Shown here in pieces: positions 55,664 to 64,000 of a stretch of 64,000 nucleotides of DNA. The translations under genes and the position numbers were made by a program. A model generated the notes under the pieces. That model searched no databases. It was not told where the DNA came from and saw only the letters and a list, made by a program, of their open reading frames with translations. The stretch's first letter is position 1, and each line of letters opens with the position of its first letter. The stretch comes from Ligilactobacillus cholophilus (GTDB lineage: Bacteria > Bacillota > Bacilli > Lactobacillales > Lactobacillaceae). The stretch is taken from positions 496,001 through 560,000 of the forward strand of contig NZ_CP127832.1 in assembly GCF_030389495.1 (NCBI RefSeq), read 5' to 3'.

Positions 55664-57103
55664 ATGACTAAACAGAAAGAAAAATTAGGATTATTTGGAT
55701 TAGCAGCAATTGTATTAAACGCAATGATTGGTGGAGGTATTTTTGATTTGCCTAAGAATATGGCAACTAATGCTGGAGCTAAAGCTCAAATCATTGCTTG
55801 GATTATTGTTGGTATTGGGATGTGGTTTGTTACATCCATGTTTTTAAAACTTTCAGAATTAAAACCTAATTTAACAACCGGATTATATAAATATGGTGAA
55901 GCAGGTTTTGGAAAATTTACAGGTTTTTTTGTTTCATGGGGATACTGGATTTGTGAATGTTTCTCTAACATTGCGTTTGCAGTTTTACTAATGAGTACAC
56001 TAGATTATTTCTTTCCTGGAAAGTTTACAGGAGGAAATAATTGGCCTTCTGTAATTCTATCAAGTATTATATTATGGACAATGACTTTTGTTATTAGTAA
56101 GGGAATTAGACAAGCGAGTTGGCTAAATATTGCAGGTACAATTGGAAGACTAACTGTGATTTTCATCTTTATTGGTGTACTTGCAGTTCACTTTAAATGG
56201 GTAACATTTACAACGAATTTTAATGCAGTTCATTCAATGACTAGTGTAGGTGATCCTGGACTTGGTAGTGTGCCTGCACAAGTATTAAAAACAATGCCAG
56301 TTGTATTATGGGTATTTGGTGGAATTGAAGGTGCAGTAGTACTTTCTGATTATGCTAAATCTCAAAAAGAAGTAAAAAGAGCCACGGCATTAGGTTACTT
56401 TACATGTTTGATTTTGTATGTATTAGTTTCACTATTACCATTAGGATTAGTTTCATATGGTGTAATTTCTAAAATGATTTCACCATCTTCAGCAGAAATT
56501 TTATCATTGGCATTACATAACCCAATTGGAAAAATGATTATGGCAATTGGATTGATTGTTTCAGTATTTTCAAGTTGGTTGACATGGACAATGATGTTAG
56601 CTGAAATGCCATATGCAGCAGCAAAAGATGGAGCATTTCCAAAAGTATTCGCGAAAAAGAGTAAGAATGAAGTACCAATTTTCTCATTGGTTTGTGCAAC
56701 TGTTATTATGCAAATTATTATATTAGTAGCACACTTTGCAAATAATGCTTTTGAAATGGCATATACAATTGTTGCTACAATGACAGTGCCTCCATATTTG
56801 ATTAGTGCAATGTATTTAATTAAGATCTCTTATAATAAGGATAATTATCCTGGTAAAACAGGAAGAATTAGTGCGTTGATTACGGGAATATTAGCTTCTA
56901 TTTATATCCTTATTATGGGTGTATCCGCTGGATTACAATATATAACTATTTCATTTATTATATATGCAGTTGGTATTCCAGTGTTTATTAAAGCTCGTAA
57001 AGAACAGAGTGATAATCAACCAATTTTTACAAAAATCGAAAAATATTTTGTAATTACTATTTTGATAGTTGCATTAGGTGGAATATTAATGCTTGTTAAA
57101 TAG
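55664..57103 (+). CDS. Basic amino-acid antiporter (APC superfamily, APA family)
   Basis: 479 residues, 12 to 13 membrane segments. LFGLAAIVLNAMIGGGIFDL in helix 1 and VLWVFGGIEGAVVLSDYAKS in helix 6 are typical of the ArcD/LysI/HdcP basic amino-acid and polyamine antiporters, which exchange for example arginine-ornithine, histidine-histamine or lysine-cadaverine. No deiminase or decarboxylase partner is adjacent, so the substrate is open. Translation is coupled to the short ORF before it. Confidence 0.85.
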   Translation: MTKQKEKLGLFGLAAIVLNAMIGGGIFDLPKNMATNAGAKAQIIAWIIVGIGMWFVTSMFLKLSELKPNLTTGLYKYGEAGFGKFTGFFVSWGYWICECFSNIAFAVLLMSTLDYFFPGKFTGGNNWPSVILSSIILWTMTFVISKGIRQASWLNIAGTIGRLTVIFIFIGVLAVHFKWVTFTTNFNAVHSMTSVGDPGLGSVPAQVLKTMPVVLWVFGGIEGAVVLSDYAKSQKEVKRATALGYFTCLILYVLVSLLPLGLVSYGVISKMISPSSAEILSLALHNPIGKMIMAIGLIVSVFSSWLTWTMMLAEMPYAAAKDGAFPKVFAKKSKNEVPIFSLVCATVIMQIIILVAHFANNAFEMAYTIVATMTVPPYLISAMYLIKISYNKDNYPGKTGRISALITGILASIYILIMGVSAGLQYITISFIIYAVGIPVFIKARKEQSDNQPIFTKIEKYFVITILIVALGGILMLVK

Positions 57104-57104
57104 A

Positions 57105-57137
57105 AAAAGACGGGACATTTTGTCTCGTCTTTTTTTA
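57105..57137. terminator. Bidirectional terminator between antiporter and dhaM
   Basis: AAAAAGACGGGACA pairs with TGTCTCGTCTTTTT with one G-T pair; A and T runs on both sides. Confidence 0.8.
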
Positions 57138-57509
57138 TTATAAATTAAAAGATAAAGGACTGATTTTTTCTTTAATTTCAGTTAAATTTTTTCCACTTGA
57201 AATTAAACTAGCAACAACGTATGAACTTTCAACTAGTGCAGAATCAAAAATATGAATTTTCTTATTTGATAATTCAGTAGCAAGTTCTAAATTTATTTTT
57301 GAACTGCCTATGTCATAAAAAGCTAATATTTCATCTGCAACATTAGCATCAATTGCATCACAAATTTTTTGTAAACTAGTTCCAATTACACCATCATCTG
57401 TACCACCAGCAAATGTAATCGGTGTTTTTGTTGAAATTTGATTAAGCATTTTTGCTACGCCATGTGCAATTTCAGGGACATGAGAAACAATTAAAATACC
57501 ATATTTCAT
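57138..57509 (-). CDS. dhaM: PTS-dependent dihydroxyacetone kinase phosphotransferase subunit DhaM
   Basis: 123 residues, an EIIA-mannose-type domain. MKYGILIVSHVPEIAHGVAK has the His expected to carry phosphate (His10), and TFAGGTDDGVIGTSLQKICD the DhaM-specific GGTDDGxIGTS. It would pass phosphate from HPr to DhaL-bound ADP. ATG 57509 follows GGAGG; the frame is open further up. It lies directly behind the dhaL-like gene. No dhaK is next to it. Confidence 0.85.
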   Translation of the reverse strand: MKYGILIVSHVPEIAHGVAKMLNQISTKTPITFAGGTDDGVIGTSLQKICDAIDANVADEILAFYDIGSSKINLELATELSNKKIHIFDSALVESSYVVASLISSGKNLTEIKEKISPLSFNL

Positions 57510-57510
57510 A

Positions 57511-58068
57511 TTAAGCTTCCTCCGTCTCAAATAAACTTAAAAATATATATCCACTAACAATCACATTTGGACAAATGTGATTTAATTTTTCTTGATTTAG
57601 ATAATCACTAATTTGATTCTTTTGGTCACTAACATTTTTAATTGTTTCATTAATTACTTTTGGAGATAATTCATTATTTTTAACAGTATTTGTAAGTAAT
57701 AACCATATATCTTTCATCATTTTATTATTATCGGGAATACTTAAAGTTGCAGCATTTAATAATTCACCAATTTCTCTAGTATCTACACTTCTTTTAGACA
57801 TTTGCAAAAATGCAGTTCCAAGTAGTGAACACAAAGGGTTATTTTCATTTGAAAAAATTATGCTTGTTTGATTTAGTGCACTTGTTAAATTATAATCATC
57901 ATTACAATTTAAGTAATTTGTGATTTGATTCAATGCGTGTAGTAATTTATTACCACATTCTGGATCATTAAAATTATCTCCTAATCTATTTAGATATTCG
58001 ATATGAGTATTTATTTTTTTATTTAAAATAGTCATCCATTTTGAAAATTCATCTAGTGTTAAGTCCAT
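57511..58068 (-). CDS. dhaL: DhaL-like protein, divergent
   Basis: About 185 residues, all-helical, at the place of DhaL (the ADP-binding subunit of dihydroxyacetone kinase). The end LNHICPNVIVSGYIFLSLFE and overall length fit loosely. The ADP/Mg loop, usually DxxIGDGDxGxN, reads NRLGDNFNDPECGNK, so the Asp triad is disturbed. It may have lost kinase activity or serve another purpose. AAGGAG is 8 bases before ATG 58068. Call leans on linkage to dhaM. Confidence 0.6.
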   Translation of the reverse strand: MDLTLDEFSKWMTILNKKINTHIEYLNRLGDNFNDPECGNKLLHALNQITNYLNCNDDYNLTSALNQTSIIFSNENNPLCSLLGTAFLQMSKRSVDTREIGELLNAATLSIPDNNKMMKDIWLLLTNTVKNNELSPKVINETIKNVSDQKNQISDYLNQEKLNHICPNVIVSGYIFLSLFETEEA

Positions 58069-58105
58069 AGTATTCACTCCTTAATATACCAACCGCAATT
58101 TAGAC

Positions 58106-58133
58106 TTGACTAATCAACATCTATTTTTATAGT
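58106..58133 (+). promoter_or_regulatory. Likely promoter of recO
   Basis: TTGACT (58106-58111), 16 bases, TATAGT (58128-58133). It lies about 125 bases before recO. It might also serve a short transcript. Confidence 0.5.
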
Positions 58134-58137
58134 ATCA

Positions 58138-58152
58138 TAGAAGCGTTTACAA
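58138..58152 (+). promoter_or_regulatory. Candidate CcpA cre site
   Basis: TAGAAGCGTTTACAA; its reverse TTGTAAACGCTTCTA differs at one position from the consensus WTGNAANCGNWNNCW. Between dhaL and recO, just below the promoter above. Carbon control of dhaLM or recO is possible. Confidence 0.35.
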
Positions 58153-58258
58153 GCTAAATAAAAAGGCTTAGATAAAAATGAAAAAAATAAGTGAAATAAT
58201 TTGTCGATTGGAGTATATTTAAATACATTGAGATTTGATATGAAATGAAGGTGAACTC

Positions 58259-59047
58259 ATGGCAAGTTTAATAGATGAAGAATTTGAGGGAATTGTATTT
58301 TCTCGGAAAAATTATCGTGAACGTGATATGTTAGTTACAATTCTAACTAATCGTTTTGGGTTCAAAACATTTTTTGTGCGTGGCGTACATAAACGAGGGT
58401 TTAAATTAGCATCCGCAATTCTTCCATTTACACATGGAAATTATATTGGAAGAATCAATGATAATGGATTGTCTTTTATTACCACTACTAGAGATGTTTC
58501 GCAATATCAACAAATCTCAAATGATATTGAATTAAACGCATATGCATCGTATATTTTAGGGCTAGCAAAGGAAGCATTCAGTGATCAAAGGAATAATTAT
58601 TCTCAAATTTGGTTTGATCAAATTGAAAGTGCATTGAAGCTTATTGATGAAGGAATTAATCCATCAATTATAACTAATATTATTGAAGTTAAATTATTAG
58701 GATGTTTTGGTGTTCAACCAAATTGGCAAGGATGTTCAATTTGTGGACGTACAGATTTACCATTTGATTATTCTGAGATTTATGGAGGATTATTGTGTCA
58801 AAACCATTTTCATTTAGATGAGAATCGTCTTCATTTAAATCAAAGAACAATTTATTTTTTAAGAAAATTTAGTGTAATTGATTTAACTAAATTAAATTCT
58901 ATTAATGTAAAAGATCAAACAGTATATAATTTACGACGTGCATTAGATGAAATATATAATAGTCAAGTTGGTGTATTTGTAAAAGCTAAAAAGTTTTTAG
59001 ATCAAATGAATTCATGGAATATTACCTTAAAAGATAATGATCAATAA
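58259..59047 (+). CDS. recO: DNA repair protein RecO
   Basis: 262 residues. An N-terminal OB fold (FEGIVFSRKNYRERDMLVTI, LTNRFGFKTFFVRGVHKRGF) and a helical C-terminal half with a zinc-type site (GCSICGRTDLPFDYSE, GGLLCQNHF: three Cys and a His). It loads RecA with RecR and anneals strands. GAAGGTG stands before the ATG. The gap 58081-58258 before it holds a promoter and a possible cre site. Confidence 0.93.
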   Translation: MASLIDEEFEGIVFSRKNYRERDMLVTILTNRFGFKTFFVRGVHKRGFKLASAILPFTHGNYIGRINDNGLSFITTTRDVSQYQQISNDIELNAYASYILGLAKEAFSDQRNNYSQIWFDQIESALKLIDEGINPSIITNIIEVKLLGCFGVQPNWQGCSICGRTDLPFDYSEIYGGLLCQNHFHLDENRLHLNQRTIYFLRKFSVIDLTKLNSINVKDQTVYNLRRALDEIYNSQVGVFVKAKKFLDQMNSWNITLKDNDQ

Positions 59048-59061
59048 TTAATAAAATTTTA

Positions 59062-59089
59062 TTGATATATAGATTATAACTGTTATAAT
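59062..59089 (+). promoter_or_regulatory. Promoter of aspD with overlapping 17-base palindrome
   Basis: TTGATA (59062-59067), 16 bases, TATAAT (59084-59089). The palindrome ATTATAAC-T-GTTATAAT (59073-59089) covers the -10 and part of the spacer, the position of a repressor site. Confidence 0.5.
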
Positions 59090-59126
59090 TCAATATATAT
59101 TCTGATAGGAGAAGGGAAAGATTATT

Positions 59127-60715
59127 ATGGATTCTGGCCAAGAGAAAGCTTTACAAAAATTGGGGGCTTTTGAAATCAGTAGTCTGATGCTAGAATTAGC
59201 GAAAAAAAATAATCATAAATTTTTAAATGCAGGAAAAGGGAATCCTAATTGGATAAATACCAAAGCAAGATTAGCATTTGCTCGATTAAGTGAATTCGGA
59301 GTATTAGATTCCCAAAGGACAATTGATAGAGGGGATTTAGCTGGATTTATCAAAACAAAAGGAATTTCTGATAGACTAGTTGAATTTTTAGATGTACAAA
59401 ATAATAAAACGGATAAATTTATTATGGATATTTTGAATTATGTAGATAATGATTTGAAATTGAATAAAGATGAATTTATCTCAGAACTTATAAATGGCAT
59501 TATGGGAAATACATATCCTACACCTAATAGAATTTTAAAAAATGCCGAAATTATTTTAAATAAGTATTTAGAATCAACTTTATACAATGGAGTTGAATTA
59601 GCTGATTCTACGCAACTATTTGCTACTGAAGGTGGAACTGCTGCAATCGTATACTTATTCCATTCATTAGCAGAAAATCATTTGATTAAACCAGGTGATA
59701 AAATTGCAATAAACACACCAATTTTTACACCATATTTGCAAATTCCTAAATTAAATGATTATGAATTAGTAGAAACAAAATTACAAGCAAATCCTAACAA
59801 TGATTGGAAAGTTGATCCAACTGAACTTGATAAATTAAAGGATCCTTCAATTAAGGCATTATTTATTGTAAACCCAACTAACCCTGCTTCACGTGCATTT
59901 GATCATGATGTTTAAATAAATTAGAAGAAGTAGTTAAAGAAAATCCAGATTTAATGATTATTACTGATGATGTATATGGCACATTTGTTGATGGTTTTCA
60001 AACGGTATATAGTGTTGTGCCAAATAACACATTATTAATTTATTCATTTTCTAAATTGTATGGGGCAACGGGTTGGCGTTTAGGCCTTTTGGCAATGAAT
60101 GAAAACAATATTTTTGATCGCTTGATCAAGGAATTGCCAGAAGATGAAAAGAAAGAAGTAAATCGTCGTTATAGTTTAGTGGATACTACACCTGAAGATC
60201 TTCCATTTATTGAACGTGTTGCTGCTGATAGTCGTTCAATTGGTTTATATCATACATCAGGATTATCCACTCCACAGCAAATGATGGAAGTGCTATTTGC
60301 ATTAACGCATTTAGTTTATGCAGAAGGATCAACCGATGCATATATCAATGAATGTCGTTATGTAGTTGGAAAGCGTTATTCTGATTTAATAGAAGGATTA
60401 GGGATCAAACCTGATAATTCAAGAACAAATGCTAAATACTATACTTTAATTGATATTTATAAATTAGCAGAAGAGAAATATGGCAAAGATTTTCGTAAAT
60501 ATTTTGAAAAATCATTTGCTCAAATTGATTTCTTGATGAAACTTTCTGAAAATAATGGGGTAATTTTAATGGATGGTGTTGGCTTTGGAACTCAGCCGGG
60601 AATTATTAGGGTTTCAGAAGCTAATTTACCAAGCAAAGCATATATTAAAATTGCTGAAAAAATTAATGATTTATTGAGTTACTATTATAAAAAGTATTTA
60701 AAGAGTAAAGAATAG
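59127..60715 (+). pseudogene. aspD: Aspartate 4-decarboxylase, interrupted by one-base frameshift
   Basis: Two frames, 59127-59915 and 59954-60715, together give one bifunctional aspartate aminotransferase/aspartate 4-decarboxylase of about 529 residues, close to the family's 530. FLNAGKGNPNWINTKARLAF is the AspD-specific N-terminus; LFIVNPTNPASRAFDHDV ends the first part, and KLEEVVKENPDLMIITDDVY and IYSFSKLYGATGWRLGLLA (PLP Lys) open the second. Adding one T in the GTTTAAATAA at 59909-59918 rejoins them (HDVLNKLEE). The enzyme makes alanine and CO2 from aspartate and consumes a proton. Nothing else is damaged, so the loss is recent or a sequencing slip. Confidence 0.88.
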
Positions 60716-60747
60716 AGTAGAAGTTTTTATTGGGGAAGGCTTTATAT

Positions 60748-62265
60748 ATGGGGAAAAGTAAAAATCTATCTTTATTTAATTTTTTATCATTAACAGCATT
60801 AATGGTATTGACGGTTTATGAATATCCAACATTCGCTACGGCAAAACTGCACTTATTATTTTTTGTTATAATTTTTGGAATATTTTGGTTTATGCCAATC
60901 TCTTTAGTCGCAGCTGAAATGGCAAGTGTAAAAGGCTGGGAAGATGGAGGCGTTTATGGTTGGGTTAGTAATGCATTAGGACAACGATTTGGATTTGCAG
61001 CTATTTTCTTTGAATGGTTTCAAGTAACCGTTAGTTTTGTTACTATGAGCTATTTTATTCTAGGTGCACTTTCATATGTTTTTGATTGGCCTGCATTAAA
61101 TACTAATCCATGGATGAAATTTATTGGAGTATTACTGATTTTTTGGGGACTAACAATTACGCAGCTTTTAGGAGCTAAAAAGACAGCTCAGATTGCCCAA
61201 GTTGGTTTTATTGCAGGTATTTTGATTCCTTCATTAATATTTTTTGTTTTAGCTGCTTTTTATATTTTTAAAGGCGGATCATTAGAAATTAAATTTGGAT
61301 TGAAAGAATTAATTCCTAATTTTACTGAGTTATCTACATTGGTTATTGCATCTTCATTTATTCTTGCTTTTGGAGGAATTGAAGCCTCTGCTCCGCATGT
61401 AAATGAACTTAAAAATTCCAAAAAAAACTATCCTATAGTTATTATTATTTTGATTTTTCTTACTATATTTTTAGATGGAGCAGGCGGGATAAGTGTTGCA
61501 GCTGTGGTCCCACAAAAAGAATTATCATTAAGTGCAGGTGTAATTCAAGCTTTTGATTATTTAATGAATCGATTTGGTAATAACTTTAATTGGTTTGTAA
61601 AATTAATGGCAATTTTAATTGCATTTGGAGTTATTGCGGAAATTGCCTCTTGGATAATTGGACCATCAAAAGGAATATATGTTGCAGCTCAAAAGGGACT
61701 TTTACCAATGAAATTTCGCAAATTAAATAAGCATGGAGTGCCGACTCCGGTATTAATTCTTCAAGGAGTAGTTGTAACTGTTTGGGATGCAATATTAACA
61801 TTTGGTGGTGGAAGTGATAATGTATCATTTCTAGCAGCTATTTCTTTAACTGTTGTTATTTACTTATTATGTTATATTTTGATTTTTATTAGTTATTTTA
61901 GTTTAATATATAGGTTTCAAAATAAAGCAAGAACATATAGTGCTCCAGGTGGAAAATTTGGTAAAACATTATTAGCGACATCAGGCATATTATTGTCAAT
62001 TTTTGCATTTTTTATCTCATTTGTGACTCCATCATCTTTACCTAAAGCTCAAGGACATATTTATCAAGTAGTCCTTTTAAGTAGTTTCGTAATTGCGGTT
62101 GTCATTCCTTTTATTGTATATGCAATGCGCAATCATTTTGGTGAAGAAAATAAAGAATTTAAGATTATTCATCTTAAAAGTAAAGATGTTAATAAATTTG
62201 TACATCCAATTGGTAGAGGCGAATATTTGATAAAAGAATATAAAAAAGAAATACATAATAAATAG
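60748..62265 (+). CDS. GadC-like amino acid antiporter beside aspD
   Basis: About 505 residues, 12 membrane segments, of the glutamate:GABA antiporter group in the APC superfamily. MVLTVYEYPTFATAKLHLLF in the first segment and AFGGIEASAPHVNELKNSKK are typical, and the tail DVNKFVHPIGRGEYLIKEYK is the GadC-type C-plug region. Being directly behind aspD (32 bases), it probably exchanges aspartate for alanine, although the usual partner is the unrelated AspT. GGGGAAGG favours ATG 60748 over 60730. A second copy's end lies at 63733. Confidence 0.85.
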   Translation: MGKSKNLSLFNFLSLTALMVLTVYEYPTFATAKLHLLFFVIIFGIFWFMPISLVAAEMASVKGWEDGGVYGWVSNALGQRFGFAAIFFEWFQVTVSFVTMSYFILGALSYVFDWPALNTNPWMKFIGVLLIFWGLTITQLLGAKKTAQIAQVGFIAGILIPSLIFFVLAAFYIFKGGSLEIKFGLKELIPNFTELSTLVIASSFILAFGGIEASAPHVNELKNSKKNYPIVIIILIFLTIFLDGAGGISVAAVVPQKELSLSAGVIQAFDYLMNRFGNNFNWFVKLMAILIAFGVIAEIASWIIGPSKGIYVAAQKGLLPMKFRKLNKHGVPTPVLILQGVVVTVWDAILTFGGGSDNVSFLAAISLTVVIYLLCYILIFISYFSLIYRFQNKARTYSAPGGKFGKTLLATSGILLSIFAFFISFVTPSSLPKAQGHIYQVVLLSSFVIAVVIPFIVYAMRNHFGEENKEFKIIHLKSKDVNKFVHPIGRGEYLIKEYKKEIHNK

Positions 62266-62298
62266 TCACCGTAATTTTTACGGTGACTATTTATTTAA
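62263..62298. terminator. Bidirectional terminator between the antiporter gene and gadB
   Basis: AATAGTCACCGTAA and TTACGGTGACTATT form a 14-bp stem with a short loop and T or A runs on both sides. Confidence 0.82.
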
Positions 62299-63713
62299 TG
62301 TGTAAAGCCATATTTTTTAGGTTTATTTTGTTTTGTATGAATTTGAGAAGAATCATTTATTAATTTACTATTATCTAATTCATGAATAGCAGCTTTCATA
62401 TCTTCAATTAATTCAACTGCATTGTTCATTCCTAAATCAGCTCGACAAACGATTCTTTGAACTACTAAATTATCTAATCCTTCAGGCATTGGATATGTTG
62501 GTACTTGCCAACCACGCATTCTAAGATGATCTGTTAAATCGTAAAGTGTCCATTTTTGATTTAAATTATCTTTTAGTGAATAACATAAAATTGGAAGGTG
62601 TTCAGCACCATTAACTACATTAAATCTTCCCATTTTTTGAATTTCATTAATAATGTATTCTGCAACATGGTGTGTACGTAAATGAATATCATGATATCCA
62701 GCAAAACCTAGACGAACAAAGTTGTAATATTGACCAATGATTTGTGAAGCACTTCTTGAGAAATTGATTGCCATTGTAGGCATTTCGCCCCCAAGATAAC
62801 TAACATTAAAAATTAGATCTTCAGGTAAATATTTCTTGTCACGCCATAAAACCCAACCAATTCCGGGATATACTAAACCATATTTATGTCCAGATGCATT
62901 AATTGAAACAACGTTTTTAAGTTTAAAGTCCCAATCAATATCTGGTTCCATGAATGGAGTGTAAAAACCACCGCTTGCAGCATCAACGTGGATATATACT
63001 TTATAATCAGTAGTTTTATTATATTCTTCTACTAGATCATTTAATTTAGCAATATCATCATATTGGCCAGTATAAGTTATTCCCATTATACCAACGATAC
63101 CAATCGTATATTCATCAACATAATCCATAACCTTGTCCATATTTAATGATAAATGGTCTTTATCTAAGGGTACTTCACGAAGTTCAATATCCCAATATGT
63201 GCAAAATTTCTTCCAACAAATTTGATAACTAGAAGAGATAACTAAATTAGGTTTATGTGCATTTAAATCTAAGCCAAGTTTCTTAGCACGTTTGCGCCAT
63301 GCAAATTTCATTGCGAGTCCACCTAACATACATGCTTCAGAAGAACCTACAGTAGAAGTTCCCATGAAATGTTCATTTTCAGGAGCATGCCAAAGATCAG
63401 CAATCATATTTACGCAACGATTTTCTAATTCTGTAGTACGTGGATATTCTGATTTATCAATAGCATTTTTATCTAGTGTTTCTGCCATGATTTTTGTTGC
63501 TTCTGGCTCCATATATGTTTGACAAAATGTAGCAAGATTTTGCCTTGCATTTCCCTCATCTACAAGTTCATCTTTGACCATTTGATAGGCTACTCGTGGT
63601 TGTACAGATTCATTTGCAAATTTATATTTTGGTAGATCTTGTGATTCATGTTCATTTCCAAAAATTGGATCTAAATATTTGGATTCTTCTTGGCTATTTC
63701 TATCAAATAACAT
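62295..63713 (-). CDS. gadB: Glutamate decarboxylase
   Basis: 472 residues, PLP-dependent group II decarboxylase. GTSTVGSSEACMLGGLAMKF and HVDAASGGFYTPFMEP bind the cofactor; Lys277 in SINASGHKYGLVYPGIGWV holds it. The C-terminus ends KPKKYGFTH, with the His that closes the site at neutral pH in GadB. It turns glutamate into GABA, using up a proton, for acid resistance. The ATG follows AAAGGAAG and lies 19 bases after the stop of an antiporter gene, so gadC-gadB form an operon. Confidence 0.96.
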   Translation of the reverse strand: MLFDRNSQEESKYLDPIFGNEHESQDLPKYKFANESVQPRVAYQMVKDELVDEGNARQNLATFCQTYMEPEATKIMAETLDKNAIDKSEYPRTTELENRCVNMIADLWHAPENEHFMGTSTVGSSEACMLGGLAMKFAWRKRAKKLGLDLNAHKPNLVISSSYQICWKKFCTYWDIELREVPLDKDHLSLNMDKVMDYVDEYTIGIVGIMGITYTGQYDDIAKLNDLVEEYNKTTDYKVYIHVDAASGGFYTPFMEPDIDWDFKLKNVVSINASGHKYGLVYPGIGWVLWRDKKYLPEDLIFNVSYLGGEMPTMAINFSRSASQIIGQYYNFVRLGFAGYHDIHLRTHHVAEYIINEIQKMGRFNVVNGAEHLPILCYSLKDNLNQKWTLYDLTDHLRMRGWQVPTYPMPEGLDNLVVQRIVCRADLGMNNAVELIEDMKAAIHELDNSKLINDSSQIHTKQNKPKKYGFTH

Positions 63714-63732
63714 AATACTATCTTCCTTTCAA

Positions 63733-64000
63733 TTATTTTTTATTTTTTAATTCATGTTCCATATAATGTTCTCCACGTCCCGCAGGATGAACAAACTTAT
63801 TTACATCTTTGCTAGAGAAGTGTTTAATTTTGAAGTTTTCATTTTTAGAACCATAGAATTTTCTAAATGCATAAATGACAAAGGGTACAATTAATGCAAT
63901 AACAAAACTTGAAATTAATACAATTTGATAAATTTTTCCATCTTTAGCTGGAAGGGCAGAAGGAGTGGCGAATGAAACGATGAATGCAAAAACTGAAGTT
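63733..64000 (-). CDS. gadC: Glutamate:GABA antiporter, C-terminal part (5' end outside window)
   Basis: The last about 89 codons of a second GadC-like transporter: FAFIVSFATPSALPAKDGKI, then YQIVLISSFVIALIVPFVIY, then SSKDVNKFVHPAGRGEHYME and a Lys-rich end, stop at 63733-63735. It aligns closely with the tail of the antiporter at 60748-62265 (same DVNKFVHPxGRGE plug). It precedes gadB by 19 bases in the same direction, so it should exchange glutamate for GABA. Confidence 0.88.
   Translation of the reverse strand, partial: TSVFAFIVSFATPSALPAKDGKIYQIVLISSFVIALIVPFVIYAFRKFYGSKNENFKIKHFSSKDVNKFVHPAGRGEHYMEHELKNKK

Noticed and set aside
1-64000. CRISPR arrays, complete insertion sequences, rRNA genes
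   Set aside because: No regularly spaced repeats, no transposase frames and no rRNA-like sequence were seen.

Overview
This is a chromosome segment from a low-GC (roughly one third G+C), Gram-positive lactic acid bacterium of the Lactobacillaceae. Gene content and order (rexB-rexA, scpA-scpB-rluB, cmk-rpsA-der-hup, thyA-dfr-ypmR-ypmS-yozE-rbgA-rnhB-dprA-topA-hslV-hslU, plsY/parE-parC) fit that family. Base composition and the dipeptidase, GlsB, Nramp and gad genes are compatible with the Ligilactobacillus/L. salivarius neighbourhood, but the species cannot be fixed from the sequence alone.

Layout. 1-7007: end of rexB, rexA, rpsU, a YqeY protein and a C69 dipeptidase (pepD). 6978-11310: a 4.3-kb degenerate prophage or genomic island inserted in the 3' end of pepD. 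It is bounded by a perfect 33-bp direct repeat and holds an eroded integrase next to the left repeat, an eroded ImmA-like peptidase, an eroded DUF2829/Tad2-like phage gene, and cargo genes that stay open or nearly so: a 265-aa unknown, an 82-aa unknown, a membrane protein with a one-base frame break at a nine-A tract, and a 17-codon ORF with a strong Shine-Dalgarno. 11311-15950: small hypothetical and stress membrane proteins, an amino-acid permease, a type I toxin-antitoxin locus of the Fst type, and two tRNA-Ser genes. 15951-30522: membrane proteins, cvfB, ribT-scpA-scpB-rluB, mntH, a YpbB-like gene with recQ, a LysM protein, cmk-rpsA-der-hup and a TPR protein. 30556-43738: a Xer-like protein without catalytic residues, a YitT protein, cca, an ABC-F ATPase, thyA-dfr and the rbgA-rnhB-dprA-topA group. 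44011-52233: hslVU, an aldose epimerase family gene, plsY, parE-parC. 52395-58068: an orphan LytTR regulator, a coiled-coil protein, an MBL-fold hydrolase, a TauE exporter, a basic amino-acid antiporter preceded by a short coupled ORF, and dhaL-dhaM-like genes without dhaK. 58259-64000: recO, then an acid-stress region with aspartate 4-decarboxylase (broken by one missing base), a GadC-like antiporter, and on the other strand gadB preceded by the end of a second GadC-like antiporter.

How it works together. Most of the window is ordinary core machinery for DNA repair, chromosome segregation, translation and nucleotide supply. The accessory interest lies in the pepD island, the type I toxin-antitoxin locus, and the decarboxylase/antiporter region, where decarboxylation of Asp or Glu with product exchange would consume protons. 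xerC and xerD are missing from their usual places beside topA-hslV and ribT-scpA, and the only Xer-like protein here has lost its active site. codY is also not behind hslU. All assignments rest on reading motifs and on family knowledge; no searches were run.
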